A DNA stretch of 35,220 nucleotides from a virus: positions 1-35,220 of the IMG/VR virus record IMGVR_UViG_3300003797_000006; one strand, written 5' to 3'. Each line of letters starts with the position of its first letter. The first letter of the stretch is position 1. Under the pieces are notes generated by a model. The model was not told the DNA's origin and did no database searches. It saw only the letters and a program-made list of their open reading frames with translations. Shown here in pieces: positions 22,917 to 30,593 of this stretch. The translations under genes were made by a program, and so were the position numbers.

Positions 22917-22940
22917 AAGGCTACTTAGGTAGCCTTTTTT
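22917..22940 (+). terminator. Rho-independent terminator after the porin
   Basis: AAGGCTAC (22917-22924) and GTAGCCTT (22929-22936) form an 8-bp stem with a 4-base loop, followed by Ts. A second, weaker hairpin AATCAGT/ACTGATT (22894-22910) lies just before it. Confidence 0.9.
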
Positions 22941-22941
22941 A

Positions 22942-22970
22942 TTGACTAAAATTCTAAACGATAGTATAAT
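22942..22970 (+). promoter_or_regulatory. Sigma70-type promoter
   Basis: TTGACT (22942-22947), 17 bases, TATAAT (22965-22970). Starts near 22977 and gives a leader of about 24 bases with AGGAC before the ATG at 23001. Confidence 0.75.
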
Positions 22971-23000
22971 AGTAACTGTTTGTAAACACTAGGACATACA

Positions 23001-23390
23001 ATGACAATGCATCTACATCATCCTTCTCTTAGTCTTAATGGTAAGAAAAAGGGTAAAGTCAAATTCCGTAATGCTGAAGAAGCACGTAAGGCTCGTGAAC
23101 TTGAAGCAAGTTGGAAAGAACTAGAGAAAAAGTGGAATGTAGAAGCCGAGGACAAGAAACGTCGCCGTGCTATGGACGCCGAACCTTTGGCATATAACTT
23201 GTCTACTCCTGTTGGTCGTACCACTAGTAACGATCTACCTAGCAGAGTAACCCCGGGCGGCTCAACTGCCCCCGTTCACAAAGTATACACCGGTACTAAA
23301 GTATTGGGTGTGACTATTGTTCATAAGAGTTGCCTTCAGCCAGTGTTCAATCAACAGGAAGCAATTGATGCGGCAAACATGCGTAGGTAA
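23001..23390 (+). CDS. Conserved small basic phage protein
   Basis: The 129-residue protein has the opening H-P-S-L-S-L-N-G-K-K-K-G-K-V-K-F-R-N-A-E and a helical Lys/Glu/Arg segment (about residues 22-58), then a disordered part and a C-terminal I-V-H-K-S-C-L-Q-P-V-F followed by E-A-I-D-A-A-N-M-R-R. I recognise this two-ended signature from many tailed phages, where it has no assigned function. It is the first gene downstream of its own promoter. Confidence 0.8.
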   Translation: MTMHLHHPSLSLNGKKKGKVKFRNAEEARKARELEASWKELEKKWNVEAEDKKRRRAMDAEPLAYNLSTPVGRTTSNDLPSRVTPGGSTAPVHKVYTGTKVLGVTIVHKSCLQPVFNQQEAIDAANMRR

Positions 23391-23441
23391 TAAATAGATG
23401 CGTGGCGAACGAGATTGATCCCTCTTCTTGGCCGATACCAG

Positions 23442-23467
23442 GATAAATACTCATATAATATATGAGT
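23442..23467. promoter_or_regulatory. Palindrome with late-promoter-like and -10-like boxes
   Basis: ACTCATATA (23449-23457) and TATATGAGT (23459-23467) form a perfect 9-base inverted repeat around one A. It overlaps GATAAATA (23442-23449) and a TATAAT (23454-23459), and lies 11-36 bases before the 23478 ATG. It may be an operator or regulated promoter; no -35 box is at a proper distance. Confidence 0.5.
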
Positions 23468-23477
23468 CACCATCTGC

Positions 23478-24278
23478 ATGTCTGAGTACAGAAAACCTGA
23501 TAATTTTATTCCCGTTATATCTAACAGCGGTGCCAGTGGAAAGTTTATATCGACCATATTAACCTATTCTGCAAATAATATAGATTTTCCTTTCGATCCT
23601 AGAAAAACAACTGCCGACTATCATACCGAAGCTTGTAGTTTTATGGAGGAGCATACCAATTTAGGTTGGTTTGGGGTTCCCGGTGATGTAGAGTATTGGA
23701 ACAAAATAACATTTAAAAACAATAGTCCATGTCGAATAATGGCATTTGCCGGCGGCGCCATCAACATGCCTTTGACAAAGTTTTTAAATGAATTTCCCAA
23801 CGGAAAGGTGTTATACATTACAGTAAAACCCGAAGATATATTATTTGTTGATTTGAATCATGCATGGAAATTAGACATAAGACTGTACCTAAATCAAGAA
23901 GAAGTTGATGATCTTAATAGCCGAAATGGTTTCTTTGACTGGAGGAAAGAATATAGTATTGATAAAGTAACACAGATTGTTAAAGACAGTATTGGTCTAG
24001 ATAAGGGACATTATCCAGGTCATTACTTTAATACCTTAGACTCTAGAGTAAGATCGTGGTATAGTACATTGCGACCTAACGCTAAAGAAAAAGTATTTTT
24101 AATAAATTTTTCTGACATTGTGGGTAACCCGGAACTAGTCATTGAAACTTTAGAAGAAATTAGTGGAAATGTTTTTACCCAAAATCTTTTAGATACGTAT
24201 GCCCAATATGTAAATATTCAGCTGGATCATTATAAAGAACATATACCCTGGCATCCTATATTAAAACAATATGCTTGA
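23478..24278 (+). CDS. Sulfotransferase-like P-loop protein (tandem copy 1)
   Basis: The 266-residue protein begins with a strand and P-loop-like N-S-G-A-S-G-K-F-I-S-T-I-L (about residues 16-28), has V-L-Y-I-T-V-K-P-E near residue 115 and a late segment V-F-L-I-N-F-S-D-I-V-G-N-P-E-L-V-I-E-T-L (about residues 210-230) that matches the Y/F-x-D-[LI]-[VI]-x-x-P-x-x-x-x sulfotransferase signature. It ends W-H-P-I-L-K-Q. The next gene is a clear paralogue. It overlaps that gene by eight bases. Substrates may be glycans; not proven. Confidence 0.65.
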   Translation: MSEYRKPDNFIPVISNSGASGKFISTILTYSANNIDFPFDPRKTTADYHTEACSFMEEHTNLGWFGVPGDVEYWNKITFKNNSPCRIMAFAGGAINMPLTKFLNEFPNGKVLYITVKPEDILFVDLNHAWKLDIRLYLNQEEVDDLNSRNGFFDWRKEYSIDKVTQIVKDSIGLDKGHYPGHYFNTLDSRVRSWYSTLRPNAKEKVFLINFSDIVGNPELVIETLEEISGNVFTQNLLDTYAQYVNIQLDHYKEHIPWHPILKQYA

Positions 24279-25029
24279 TAATTTTATCTATGTTTCTTCT
24301 GTAAATGGAGCAAGCAAACATTTTATTGCCACGCTGATTACATACCTAATAAATGATTTATCTCCTGATATAGACTACGAATCTCATAATACTTCTTTCA
24401 GTAATTTTGCCACTTACCACAATGAGTTTGATAATATTTTAGATAATGTACATACAAGCAGAACAGTAAAATGGCCGCCTTGGAAAGAAATTAATTTTTC
24501 AAATACTGACACTTATAAATCTTTGGGATTTCCCGGTGAAGGTATACCGATGTATCAGGATATTATTTCAGATTTTCCTAATTTTAAAGTAGTGGTCATT
24601 ACAGTAGATCCCGCAGACTATAAGACTGTTGAACTAAATCATTTTTGGAAGCAGGATCCTGCATTTTATCTTGATCAGCTTGGTATAGAAGTTATAGATC
24701 ACGGTGTTTTAATCTCCCCTGACCAAGCTTCAGAATATATTGATCAATATTTAGAAAAAGGTATTCCTGAATATTTTAAACTAACAGATCCGGATGCTTG
24801 TCAAAACTGGTATAAAAGACTACCTACCAATATAAGGGAAAGATATTTTTTTATAAACTTTGCAGATATTATAAGTGACCCGGAAACGGTTATTTCTTCT
24901 CTTGAAAATATTACACAAAAAACATTTGATGATAATATGAAAAAACGTTATTATCATTATGTTGATTTGCAAATAGAATATTATAAAAAATACTTGCCCT
25001 GGCACCCTATATTACAAAAAGGACAGTAA
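24271..25029 (+). CDS. Sulfotransferase-like P-loop protein (tandem copy 2)
   Basis: The 252-residue protein parallels its upstream neighbour throughout: S-V-N-G-A-S-K-H-F-I-A-T-L near the start, V-V-V-I-T-V-D-P-A in the middle, Y-F-F-I-N-F-A-D-I-I-S-D-P-E-T-V-I late, and a final L-P-W-H-P-I-L-Q. The glycine/lysine of the P-loop is changed (A-S-K-H). The two arose by tandem duplication and have diverged strongly. It ends at the A of the next ATG. Confidence 0.65.
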   Translation: MLDNFIYVSSVNGASKHFIATLITYLINDLSPDIDYESHNTSFSNFATYHNEFDNILDNVHTSRTVKWPPWKEINFSNTDTYKSLGFPGEGIPMYQDIISDFPNFKVVVITVDPADYKTVELNHFWKQDPAFYLDQLGIEVIDHGVLISPDQASEYIDQYLEKGIPEYFKLTDPDACQNWYKRLPTNIRERYFFINFADIISDPETVISSLENITQKTFDDNMKKRYYHYVDLQIEYYKKYLPWHPILQKGQ

Positions 25030-25436
25030 TGTCAACAAAAATAACATTAATCACCCCTCCAGATTTTTATGAAACTGGAAATCTTAGTATCCTACTAGCA
25101 CATTTAACTGATGAAGAACAAACAGCAGTAAGTGATTGGTTGGGTAAACACGACCTAAATGAAAATATTAACCTATATTTTTATGATAATGAAAATAACT
25201 CAACTTGGTTTTTGTATGCGGCCAACCGATGCGAATATAAGTATATTAACATTGATTATGTAAATTATATTACACAATCGTTAAGCGGACATGTACTAGG
25301 CAAACCTGGATTTTATTATCGAACAGATAATAGCGCATTGGCCGAAGTATATGCTCACATCAATACAAGACGTGTTGATACTGTAGAACAATTTTTAGAA
25401 AGTATTTTCAGTGACAAACAAACTACAAACAACTAA
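25029..25436 (+). CDS. Hypothetical phage protein before clpX
   Basis: The 135-residue protein begins with a strand-rich S-T-K-I-T-L-I-T-P-P-D-F-Y and has Tyr/Asn-rich middle and a C-terminal helical segment (T-V-E-Q-F-L-E-S-I-F). I do not recognise the family. It overlaps the start of clpX by 26 bases in another frame, so clpX translation may be coupled to it. Confidence 0.7.
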   Translation: MSTKITLITPPDFYETGNLSILLAHLTDEEQTAVSDWLGKHDLNENINLYFYDNENNSTWFLYAANRCEYKYINIDYVNYITQSLSGHVLGKPGFYYRTDNSALAEVYAHINTRRVDTVEQFLESIFSDKQTTNN

Positions 25437-26649
25437 TCATTGCTGTGACTTTTGTGGAAAAAGCAAAGAAGATGTTGAAAAACTCATTGTGGGCGAACAT
25501 GCCGCTATATGTAATGACTGTATTACATTATGCGTTGATATTCTAGAAGATGAAAAATTTAAGAAGGTAGCAGACAGTACCAAACGTTTAAACCCTGCCG
25601 CTATTAAAGATTTCCTTGACGAATATGTTATTGGGCAAGATGATGCTAAGATTAGTCTAAGTGTAGCAGTTAGCCAGCACTTTAAACGTATCAATAATCC
25701 TAGCAAAGACGTACAGTTAGAAAAGACCAATATGTTATTACTAGGTCCCACAGGCTGTGGTAAAACCATGTTGGTGCGTAAGATTGCCGAGTATTTGGAT
25801 TTACCATTTGCTATCTGCGATGCTACTAGCATTACTGAAGCAGGATATGTGGGTGATGATGTAGAAAGTATCCTACTGCGGTTGCTTAATGCCAGCGATG
25901 GAGATGTTGAAAAAGCCCAACGTGGCATTGTTTATATTGACGAAATTGACAAGATTGCCCGTAAAGGCGAAAGTACAAGCATTACTCGAGATGTCAGCGG
26001 GGAAGGCGTACAACAAGCATTACTTAAAATGATCGAAGGTAGTGTTATGCGAGTTCCATATAATGGAAAACGTAAACATCCTGGCAGTGACATGCAAGAA
26101 CTCGATACTCGAGGTATTCTGTTTATCTGTGGCGGAGCCTTTGTAGGTTTGGATAAACTTATTGAAAAACGTCTTCATAGTCGTAGTGTAGGATTTCACA
26201 GTGATATTAAATCTAAAGACGATGCCACAGATTATTACAGTTTAACCACAACCAAAGACATTATTCAATACGGATTTATTCCTGAGTTTATCGGTCGTTT
26301 TGGCCTAATGTCCAATGTAAGCGAGTTAAGCGTTGAAGATTTGGTCCGTGTACTAAAAGAACCCAAGAACAGTTTGATTAAACAATATCAATACATGTTT
26401 GAACTGGATGGTATTGAACTACAGTTTGAGGAATCTGCCCTAACACAGATTGCTGAACGAGCCAAAGAACTTAAAACCAATGCTCGTGGATTGAAAAACA
26501 TTATTGAAAAGACCCTGTTGCCTTACCAGTTTGATGCTATTAATCTGGCCAATAGGGGATTATCTAAAATCGTTATTAACAAAGACACTATTGCTGGAAC
26601 TAGTCCAGCCATAATGATATTTGACAACGAGCAGGTTAAAAGCCAGTAG
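25411..26649 (+). CDS. clpX: ClpX ATP-dependent unfoldase
   Basis: The 412-residue protein is a full ClpX. The zinc domain has C12-x2-C15 and C34-x2-C37; the AAA+ part has Walker A G-P-T-G-C-G-K-T (112-119), pore loop 1 G-Y-V-G (145-148), Walker B V-Y-I-D-E-I-D (174-180), [10 protein letters not shown], the substrate-gating R-K-H (221-223) and I-P-E-F-I-G-R. The tripeptide that docks on ClpP is V-G-F (260-262), a permitted form of the [LIV]-G-F motif. No clpP is in the window, so host ClpP is the likely partner. ClpX delivers ssrA-tagged proteins, and a tmRNA is encoded nearby. The only plausible start is GTG at 25411. ClpX is rare in phages. Confidence 0.95.
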   Translation: MTNKLQTTNHCCDFCGKSKEDVEKLIVGEHAAICNDCITLCVDILEDEKFKKVADSTKRLNPAAIKDFLDEYVIGQDDAKISLSVAVSQHFKRINNPSKDVQLEKTNMLLLGPTGCGKTMLVRKIAEYLDLPFAICDATSITEAGYVGDDVESILLRLLNASDGDVEKAQRGIVYIDEIDKIARKGESTSITRDVSGEGVQQALLKMIEGSVMRVPYNGKRKHPGSDMQELDTRGILFICGGAFVGLDKLIEKRLHSRSVGFHSDIKSKDDATDYYSLTTTKDIIQYGFIPEFIGRFGLMSNVSELSVEDLVRVLKEPKNSLIKQYQYMFELDGIELQFEESALTQIAERAKELKTNARGLKNIIEKTLLPYQFDAINLANRGLSKIVINKDTIAGTSPAIMIFDNEQVKSQ

Positions 26650-27238
26650 ACTGTAGGAATCCCACAAGCATAATGCGGGGTTCTTGAGCAAACTGTGTGA
26701 CGGGAGTGACACAATGTGGAACTTGTCCTCCCAAGTGATCCATGATAACCAACTGATTGAATACGGGCATGGTCACACTAGCAGTGGCGTCATCGTTGAT
26801 AGACAGCAGTAATCCACCCCAATCCCACTTCCATTCTCGACTCAAATACCAAATAAATCCAATATCGGCTCTATAAGCATCTTTGTGTACTCGAAACTGT
26901 CCACCTTCTTTCATAATGTAGCACTTTAGTTCTACATTGATGATTTGTTTGTTTGTGGCCGTTTCTATGATAGGTTTGATGTAGGAATAAAAACTATCTC
27001 TAATGACCGAGTTGCCTTCAAGATAGTTTGATCTATAGAACTCAGAAAAATATAACTCATCTGGTCCGGGAATACACGCTCTTGTATCATCTTTGAAATC
27101 TCTGGCGTAATATCCACGGCGTTCTTGTTGAATTTTATCGTAGTCTGCGTTTAAAAACTCTTGTCTTGCTAAAAGGGCTTGGGTTTCTGGCAAGGCATTT
27201 AAAATGACTTCCATGGGTTTTCCACTGCCTGTACTCAT
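26636..27238 (-). CDS. 2OG-Fe(II) oxygenase (prolyl-4-hydroxylase-like)
   Basis: The 200-residue protein contains the metal-binding H-x-D in F-R-V-H-K-D-A-Y (about residues 117-124), a G-F-I-W-Y-L core strand, and distal P-H-C-V-T-P-V (about residue 174) with a following R-I-M-L-V-G, matching the H-x-D...H...R layout of this oxygenase family. Such enzymes hydroxylate proteins, nucleic acids or small molecules, and are common in aquatic T4-like phages. It ends 14 bases inside the convergent clpX. A TAAGGAT site lies before the ATG. Confidence 0.85.
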   Translation of the reverse strand: MSTGSGKPMEVILNALPETQALLARQEFLNADYDKIQQERRGYYARDFKDDTRACIPGPDELYFSEFYRSNYLEGNSVIRDSFYSYIKPIIETATNKQIINVELKCYIMKEGGQFRVHKDAYRADIGFIWYLSREWKWDWGGLLLSINDDATASVTMPVFNQLVIMDHLGGQVPHCVTPVTQFAQEPRIMLVGFLQSTGF

Positions 27239-27325
27239 TGGGTATCCTTACATGTGTTATACTTACTTATTATATTATCTTGTAATATATTGATAAAAGT
27301 GATAAGTAAAATATATTTGCCATAA

Positions 27326-27334
27326 TGGTATAAA
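27326..27334 (+). promoter_or_regulatory. Extended -10 promoter for rpsU
   Basis: TGGTATAAA (27326-27334) is an extended -10 element; no good -35 is at 17 bases. Only eight bases separate it from the ATG at 27343 and there is no ribosome-binding site, so the mRNA should be leaderless or nearly so. Confidence 0.5.
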
Positions 27335-27342
27335 AGATTTAA

Positions 27343-27582
27343 ATGAGTAGAAACAACAAAGACAAAATTACAGGTTCTAAAATAATCGTAGGAGAACTAC
27401 CCCTACAAGTTGCCCTGCGTAAGTTCAAACAGAAAGTAGATGATTCTGGCAAGTTGGAAATCTTGAAAGAAAACATGTTCTACACCAAACCAACCACTGA
27501 GCGTAAACGTAAAAAAGGTGCGGCCCGTGCCCGATGGCTTAAGAAGTTAAAAGAAAACGAGCTACCCAAAAAAATGTATTAA
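27343..27582 (+). CDS. rpsU: Ribosomal protein bS21
   Basis: The 79-residue protein has the bS21 hallmark V-A-L-R-K-F-K-Q-K-V followed by F-Y-T-K-P-T-T-E-R-K-R-K-K and a basic helical end. bS21 binds the 30S subunit next to the anti-Shine-Dalgarno end of 16S rRNA and affects mRNA selection. Phage-encoded bS21 is known from metagenomic and cultured phages and is thought to enter host ribosomes. An extra N-terminal stretch of about ten polar residues precedes the usual core. It lacks its own Shine-Dalgarno, matching the leaderless pattern of other genes nearby. Confidence 0.93.
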   Translation: MSRNNKDKITGSKIIVGELPLQVALRKFKQKVDDSGKLEILKENMFYTKPTTERKRKKGAARARWLKKLKENELPKKMY

Positions 27583-27598
27583 TTTTAACCAAAATTCA

Positions 27599-27627
27599 TT
27601 GACATTTCAATGTTCTAGTGTTATAAT
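27599..27627 (+). promoter_or_regulatory. Consensus sigma70 promoter
   Basis: TTGACA (27599-27604), 17 bases, TATAAT (27622-27627), with an extended TG at 27619-27620. Start expected near 27634, giving a 70-base leader to ATG 27705 that can form a small GTTGT/ACAAC hairpin. Confidence 0.88.
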
Positions 27628-27704
27628 ATATGTGTTGTGTGTGTTATTCATACAACATTTTTATAAACCTATTGCACCGTGAATCGGGCAGAAAGAAAAT
27701 TGAA

Positions 27705-28904
27705 ATGGCTTATCATCCAAAATTGGTAGCAGCATTTGGTGCCGACTTGTTTAAAGTTCTTGGTCCACCAGCTGATCGTGTTAAGTGGTCCTCTCTATCA
27801 CTTGCAGAACAAAAATCCCGTCTTAAACGAATTCCAGAGTATGTGAATACACGTAGTTTGGGCAAACATCCTACTCTGGTCGATGTTCTAGTTCTTGCAC
27901 TGAACAAACTGGTTTTGATGGGTACAGATAATCCTTTGTTGGGCATTGACTTGCCTGTGTATGACAGCTTGTTCGATGCCGCTAATAAACTAAACACACA
28001 GGCTCTTAATTATAATTCTAGCAATTTGCAACCACTAGACAAGCTGGTTAAGAATGCCGAAAAACAACGTGATGTTTTCCTGCGTCATATCTTTGAAGAC
28101 ATTATTTTCCGCTTCAATCCAGGTTTGGTATTGCCGGGTGTTGGGCGACTGAATAGCAAGGGTTTCTTGTTTGTTAATGATGCCCAGCATAGAACTTTAG
28201 GTTGTATTATTCTCGGTATTGAAGATGTGCCAATTAACTACATTACCAGTGATGAAGAATTCTGGGATGTGGCACAGTATGCCGCACTGAACATTCACAG
28301 TCTCACAGCCAGCGAGTTTGATCGCTATCGTATTCGCGTTCAGCGTGAAACAGCCGCACAAGAAGCAGGCTTCCCTAGCGAGCCAGAAGACGCAATCAGT
28401 TTTGAACTTAGTCAGTTGTTTGGCAATCTCGGTATCGAAGTTATTGAAAAAGTCGAATCAGGTAGCCGAGCAGGTACGCTTACTAGTATCGGTAATATGA
28501 TCAAGTATCGTATTGTGTATGGTAAAGATTATTTTACTCGTGCTACTACAATCAACGCACAGTTGTTTTCAACCAGTAAGTTCCATACTGCTAACAGTTG
28601 GGGTCTGATGGAGTTTTTGAAATATCAAAACTTATCAGAAACTGATCTAGTAGTGGATCATGCTATTATGACAGCATTGGCTGAACGTTGGCCCAAGAAA
28701 AACACAGGTGGACAGTTGCACAAAAATATTAAGGATGCCTACAAAGACCAGACTTCTGCATCGTACTCAAACAGTCGTGTTCCAGAAGAGATGATTATTG
28801 CACACGGTATCTACCAAGTGTGTAAGAAGTATGCTCCTAGTATTAAATGGGCAGAACCTGCTTGGCCTAGTGGCAACAAGAAATTCAAATTGGCATTGGT
28901 CTAA
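27705..28904 (+). CDS. ParB/DGQHR-like protein
   Basis: I start this 399-residue protein at ATG 27705; an in-frame ATG at 27630 lies before the predicted transcription start. The recognisable core is L-F-V-N-D-A-Q-H-R-T-L-G-C-I (about residues 155-170), close to the D-G-Q-H-R motif of ParB/DndB-like proteins, followed by P-I-N-Y-I-T-S-D-E-E-F. DGQHR proteins occur in DNA phosphorothioation (DndB) and defence contexts. It overlaps the following HNH nuclease gene by one base, so the two likely act together, but no partner genes for known Dnd systems are present. Confidence 0.7.
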   Translation: MAYHPKLVAAFGADLFKVLGPPADRVKWSSLSLAEQKSRLKRIPEYVNTRSLGKHPTLVDVLVLALNKLVLMGTDNPLLGIDLPVYDSLFDAANKLNTQALNYNSSNLQPLDKLVKNAEKQRDVFLRHIFEDIIFRFNPGLVLPGVGRLNSKGFLFVNDAQHRTLGCIILGIEDVPINYITSDEEFWDVAQYAALNIHSLTASEFDRYRIRVQRETAAQEAGFPSEPEDAISFELSQLFGNLGIEVIEKVESGSRAGTLTSIGNMIKYRIVYGKDYFTRATTINAQLFSTSKFHTANSWGLMEFLKYQNLSETDLVVDHAIMTALAERWPKKNTGGQLHKNIKDAYKDQTSASYSNSRVPEEMIIAHGIYQVCKKYAPSIKWAEPAWPSGNKKFKLALV

Positions 28905-29404
28905 TGAAAAACTTTGTTGCTATAAACGAAAGCATCTCGACTCTTGAGCCTTACAAAGGATTTGACGAAGGTACTTACTACACAATGAGTATCTTTAACG
29001 AATTCTGTAAGACTCGAGATTTGAAGCGTGTGGCAATTTTTGGATACTACAAAAGCAAATACCACTGGACTAATGCAGAAGCACAAGAGATGTACAATAA
29101 AGCACCAGACGGATGGACTGACGGTGTTGGCGTATATCGCAAATTTGACTGGGGTAAAGGCGAGAACAAAATTAAGTGTGGAGAAGATTGGGAATGGCAC
29201 GAACCACAACTAGATCACCTAGTGCCTCGGTCTCGTGCTAAGACCATGGGTTGGACCAAAGAACAGATCAACCATCCTAGTAATTTCCAAGTACTGCCTG
29301 CATTTTTAAATCGTATTCTAAGTAATTTAACAGATGAGCAAGCACCTGCTATATTGCCACTAATTATTGCTCAATTTCCAAATGTAGTAATTGACAAATC
29401 CTAA
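28904..29404 (+). CDS. HNH endonuclease-like protein
   Basis: The 166-residue protein contains a C-terminal HNH core: P-Q-L-D-H-L-V-P-R-S-R-A-K-T-M-G-W, then N-H-P-S-N-F-Q-V-L-P-A-F-L-N (about residues 100-142). The N-terminal half is aromatic and charged. It follows the DGQHR-like gene with a TAATG overlap and may be its nuclease partner. Unlike the nrd-region endonuclease there are no NUMOD repeats. The end of its gene contains the -35 box of the next promoter. Confidence 0.8.
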   Translation: MKNFVAINESISTLEPYKGFDEGTYYTMSIFNEFCKTRDLKRVAIFGYYKSKYHWTNAEAQEMYNKAPDGWTDGVGVYRKFDWGKGENKIKCGEDWEWHEPQLDHLVPRSRAKTMGWTKEQINHPSNFQVLPAFLNRILSNLTDEQAPAILPLIIAQFPNVVIDKS

Positions 29405-29419
29405 GAACGAAAGTATAAT
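29391..29419 (+). promoter_or_regulatory. Consensus sigma70 promoter, predicted leaderless
   Basis: TTGACA (29391-29396), 17 bases, TATAAT (29414-29419), ATG six bases later at 29426. The expected start base is the A of the ATG. Confidence 0.88.
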
Positions 29420-29425
29420 AAACAC

Positions 29426-29956
29426 ATGGCAAAACATTTAATGGTTGATATGGAAACTATGGCAGTTTCCCCAAATGCAACAGTACTCAGTTTGGGTGCT
29501 GTACACTTCAATCCCTATGGCAACGGCTATGGTGATAAACTCTACTTCCGTATCAATATCGATGATCAAGATGCACTAGGTCGTGAAGTTGATCCCAACA
29601 CAATCGAGTGGTGGAGCAAGCAAGACCCTGCGATCATGGAAGAAGCGTTTAGTCCTGACAATCGCATCAGCCTAGTAGATGCCATGGACCAGTTCCACAA
29701 GTTTGCTTGGGGCTGTGATGCGTTCTGGAGTCATGGTGCTACCTTTGACCTTGTGATCATCGAAAACATCTATCGCCAGCTAGGCAAACCCTTGCCGTGG
29801 AACTACTGGCAGTTGCGTGATACTCGTACCTTGTTTGACCTGGGCTATGATCCAGATATGCCACAGGGTGCCAAACACGATGCTTTACAGGATGCTATCC
29901 GCCAGGCTGTGGGTGTACAAAACATCTACGCTAAAATGAAAATCAGGGAGCGTTAA
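29426..29956 (+). CDS. DEDD-type 3'-5' exonuclease (T4 DexA-like)
   Basis: The 176-residue protein has the exonuclease motifs in order: V-D-M-E-T (D-x-E, residues 8-11), W-S-H-G-A-T-F-D (about residues 101-108) and K-H-D-A-L-Q-D-A-I (about residues 150-158). This is the DEDDh class resembling T4 DexA and Rv2179c-like proteins, which degrade DNA or RNA from the 3' end. It starts at a leaderless ATG and is followed one base later by a small acidic protein. Confidence 0.9.
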   Translation: MAKHLMVDMETMAVSPNATVLSLGAVHFNPYGNGYGDKLYFRINIDDQDALGREVDPNTIEWWSKQDPAIMEEAFSPDNRISLVDAMDQFHKFAWGCDAFWSHGATFDLVIIENIYRQLGKPLPWNYWQLRDTRTLFDLGYDPDMPQGAKHDALQDAIRQAVGVQNIYAKMKIRER

Positions 29957-29957
29957 T

Positions 29958-30167
29958 ATGTCAGAAGTACCAATCAACTATATTCCTTCACCTAGTGTAG
30001 AACTAGAACTAGAACAACGAACCTACAATGTTGTCATGAATGGCAATGAAGTAGGATTTAAAGTATATGGCGAAGAGGATGACCTCGATACTTTGGAAAT
30101 GCTGATTGCCTATTTGGTCAAAGCTGCTGCCGCTACATTACCCGACGACGAAGACGACGAGGAATGA
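29958..30167 (+). CDS. Small acidic hypothetical protein
   Basis: The 69-residue product starts one base after the exonuclease stop and ends in a highly acidic tail (D-D-E-D-D-E-E). It has a beta-rich first half and an acidic loop G-E-E-D-D-L-D followed by a helix. The family is not recognised. It faces a convergent minus-strand gene with no gap. Confidence 0.7.
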   Translation: MSEVPINYIPSPSVELELEQRTYNVVMNGNEVGFKVYGEEDDLDTLEMLIAYLVKAAAATLPDDEDDEE

Positions 30168-30593
30168 TTATTTGAACCAGCCTAGCTTCTCACCAGCGGC
30201 TAGTCTGCGTTCAGCTTCTGCTCGACTTCCGGGTAATCTATAGGCCCATAGAATAATCAAGGCAAAGAATATACTTAGTCCTAGACATAGTTTCCAGTTA
30301 CCAGTACGCCAGTAGATTAATACTAGGCTAAAGTCCATGCTTAGGAACATAGCCCATTTGGCCAATGTAGGAAAGACACGCCCGTTTTGCCAGTTCTTGA
30401 TAAATGGTCCAAACAACTTGTGATTAAGCATGTAGTTGTGAAACCGTTCACTGCTTTTACTAAAACACCAAGTAGCAAGTAATGCTGGTGTTGACCAAGG
30501 TAATCCCGGAACAAAAGTTCCTAGATAGGCAATGCCTAAAAATACAATACCTAAGCTAAACCAAAGTGCTTTTTTAATCTTATTCATTGTCAT
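30168..30593 (-). CDS. DUF454 (YbaN-like) inner-membrane protein
   Basis: The 141-residue protein matches the DUF454 pattern: an N-terminal membrane helix, G-T-F-V-P-G-L-P-W-S-T-P, C-F-S-K-S-S-E-R-F, L-N-H-K-L-F-G-P-F-I-K-N-W, then two further helices. Function in bacteria is unknown. A second in-frame ATG (30587) is an alternative start. It overlaps the upstream minus-strand gene by 14 bases. Confidence 0.88.
   Translation of the reverse strand: MTMNKIKKALWFSLGIVFLGIAYLGTFVPGLPWSTPALLATWCFSKSSERFHNYMLNHKLFGPFIKNWQNGRVFPTLAKWAMFLSMDFSLVLIYWRTGNWKLCLGLSIFFALIILWAYRLPGSRAEAERRLAAGEKLGWFK

Noticed and set aside
16822-22940. Host DNA joined to phage DNA by misassembly, because of porin, AhpCD and exported proteins
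   Set aside because: Gene packing, promoter style and base composition continue smoothly into phage genes on both sides, and sulfotransferase-like genes of the phage type occur both within and outside the segment. Read coverage would settle it.
27630-27704. Longer N-terminus for the DGQHR-like protein from ATG 27630
   Set aside because: The ATG lies two bases after the -10 box, before the expected transcription start, and the added residues (Cys-rich) are not conserved-looking.
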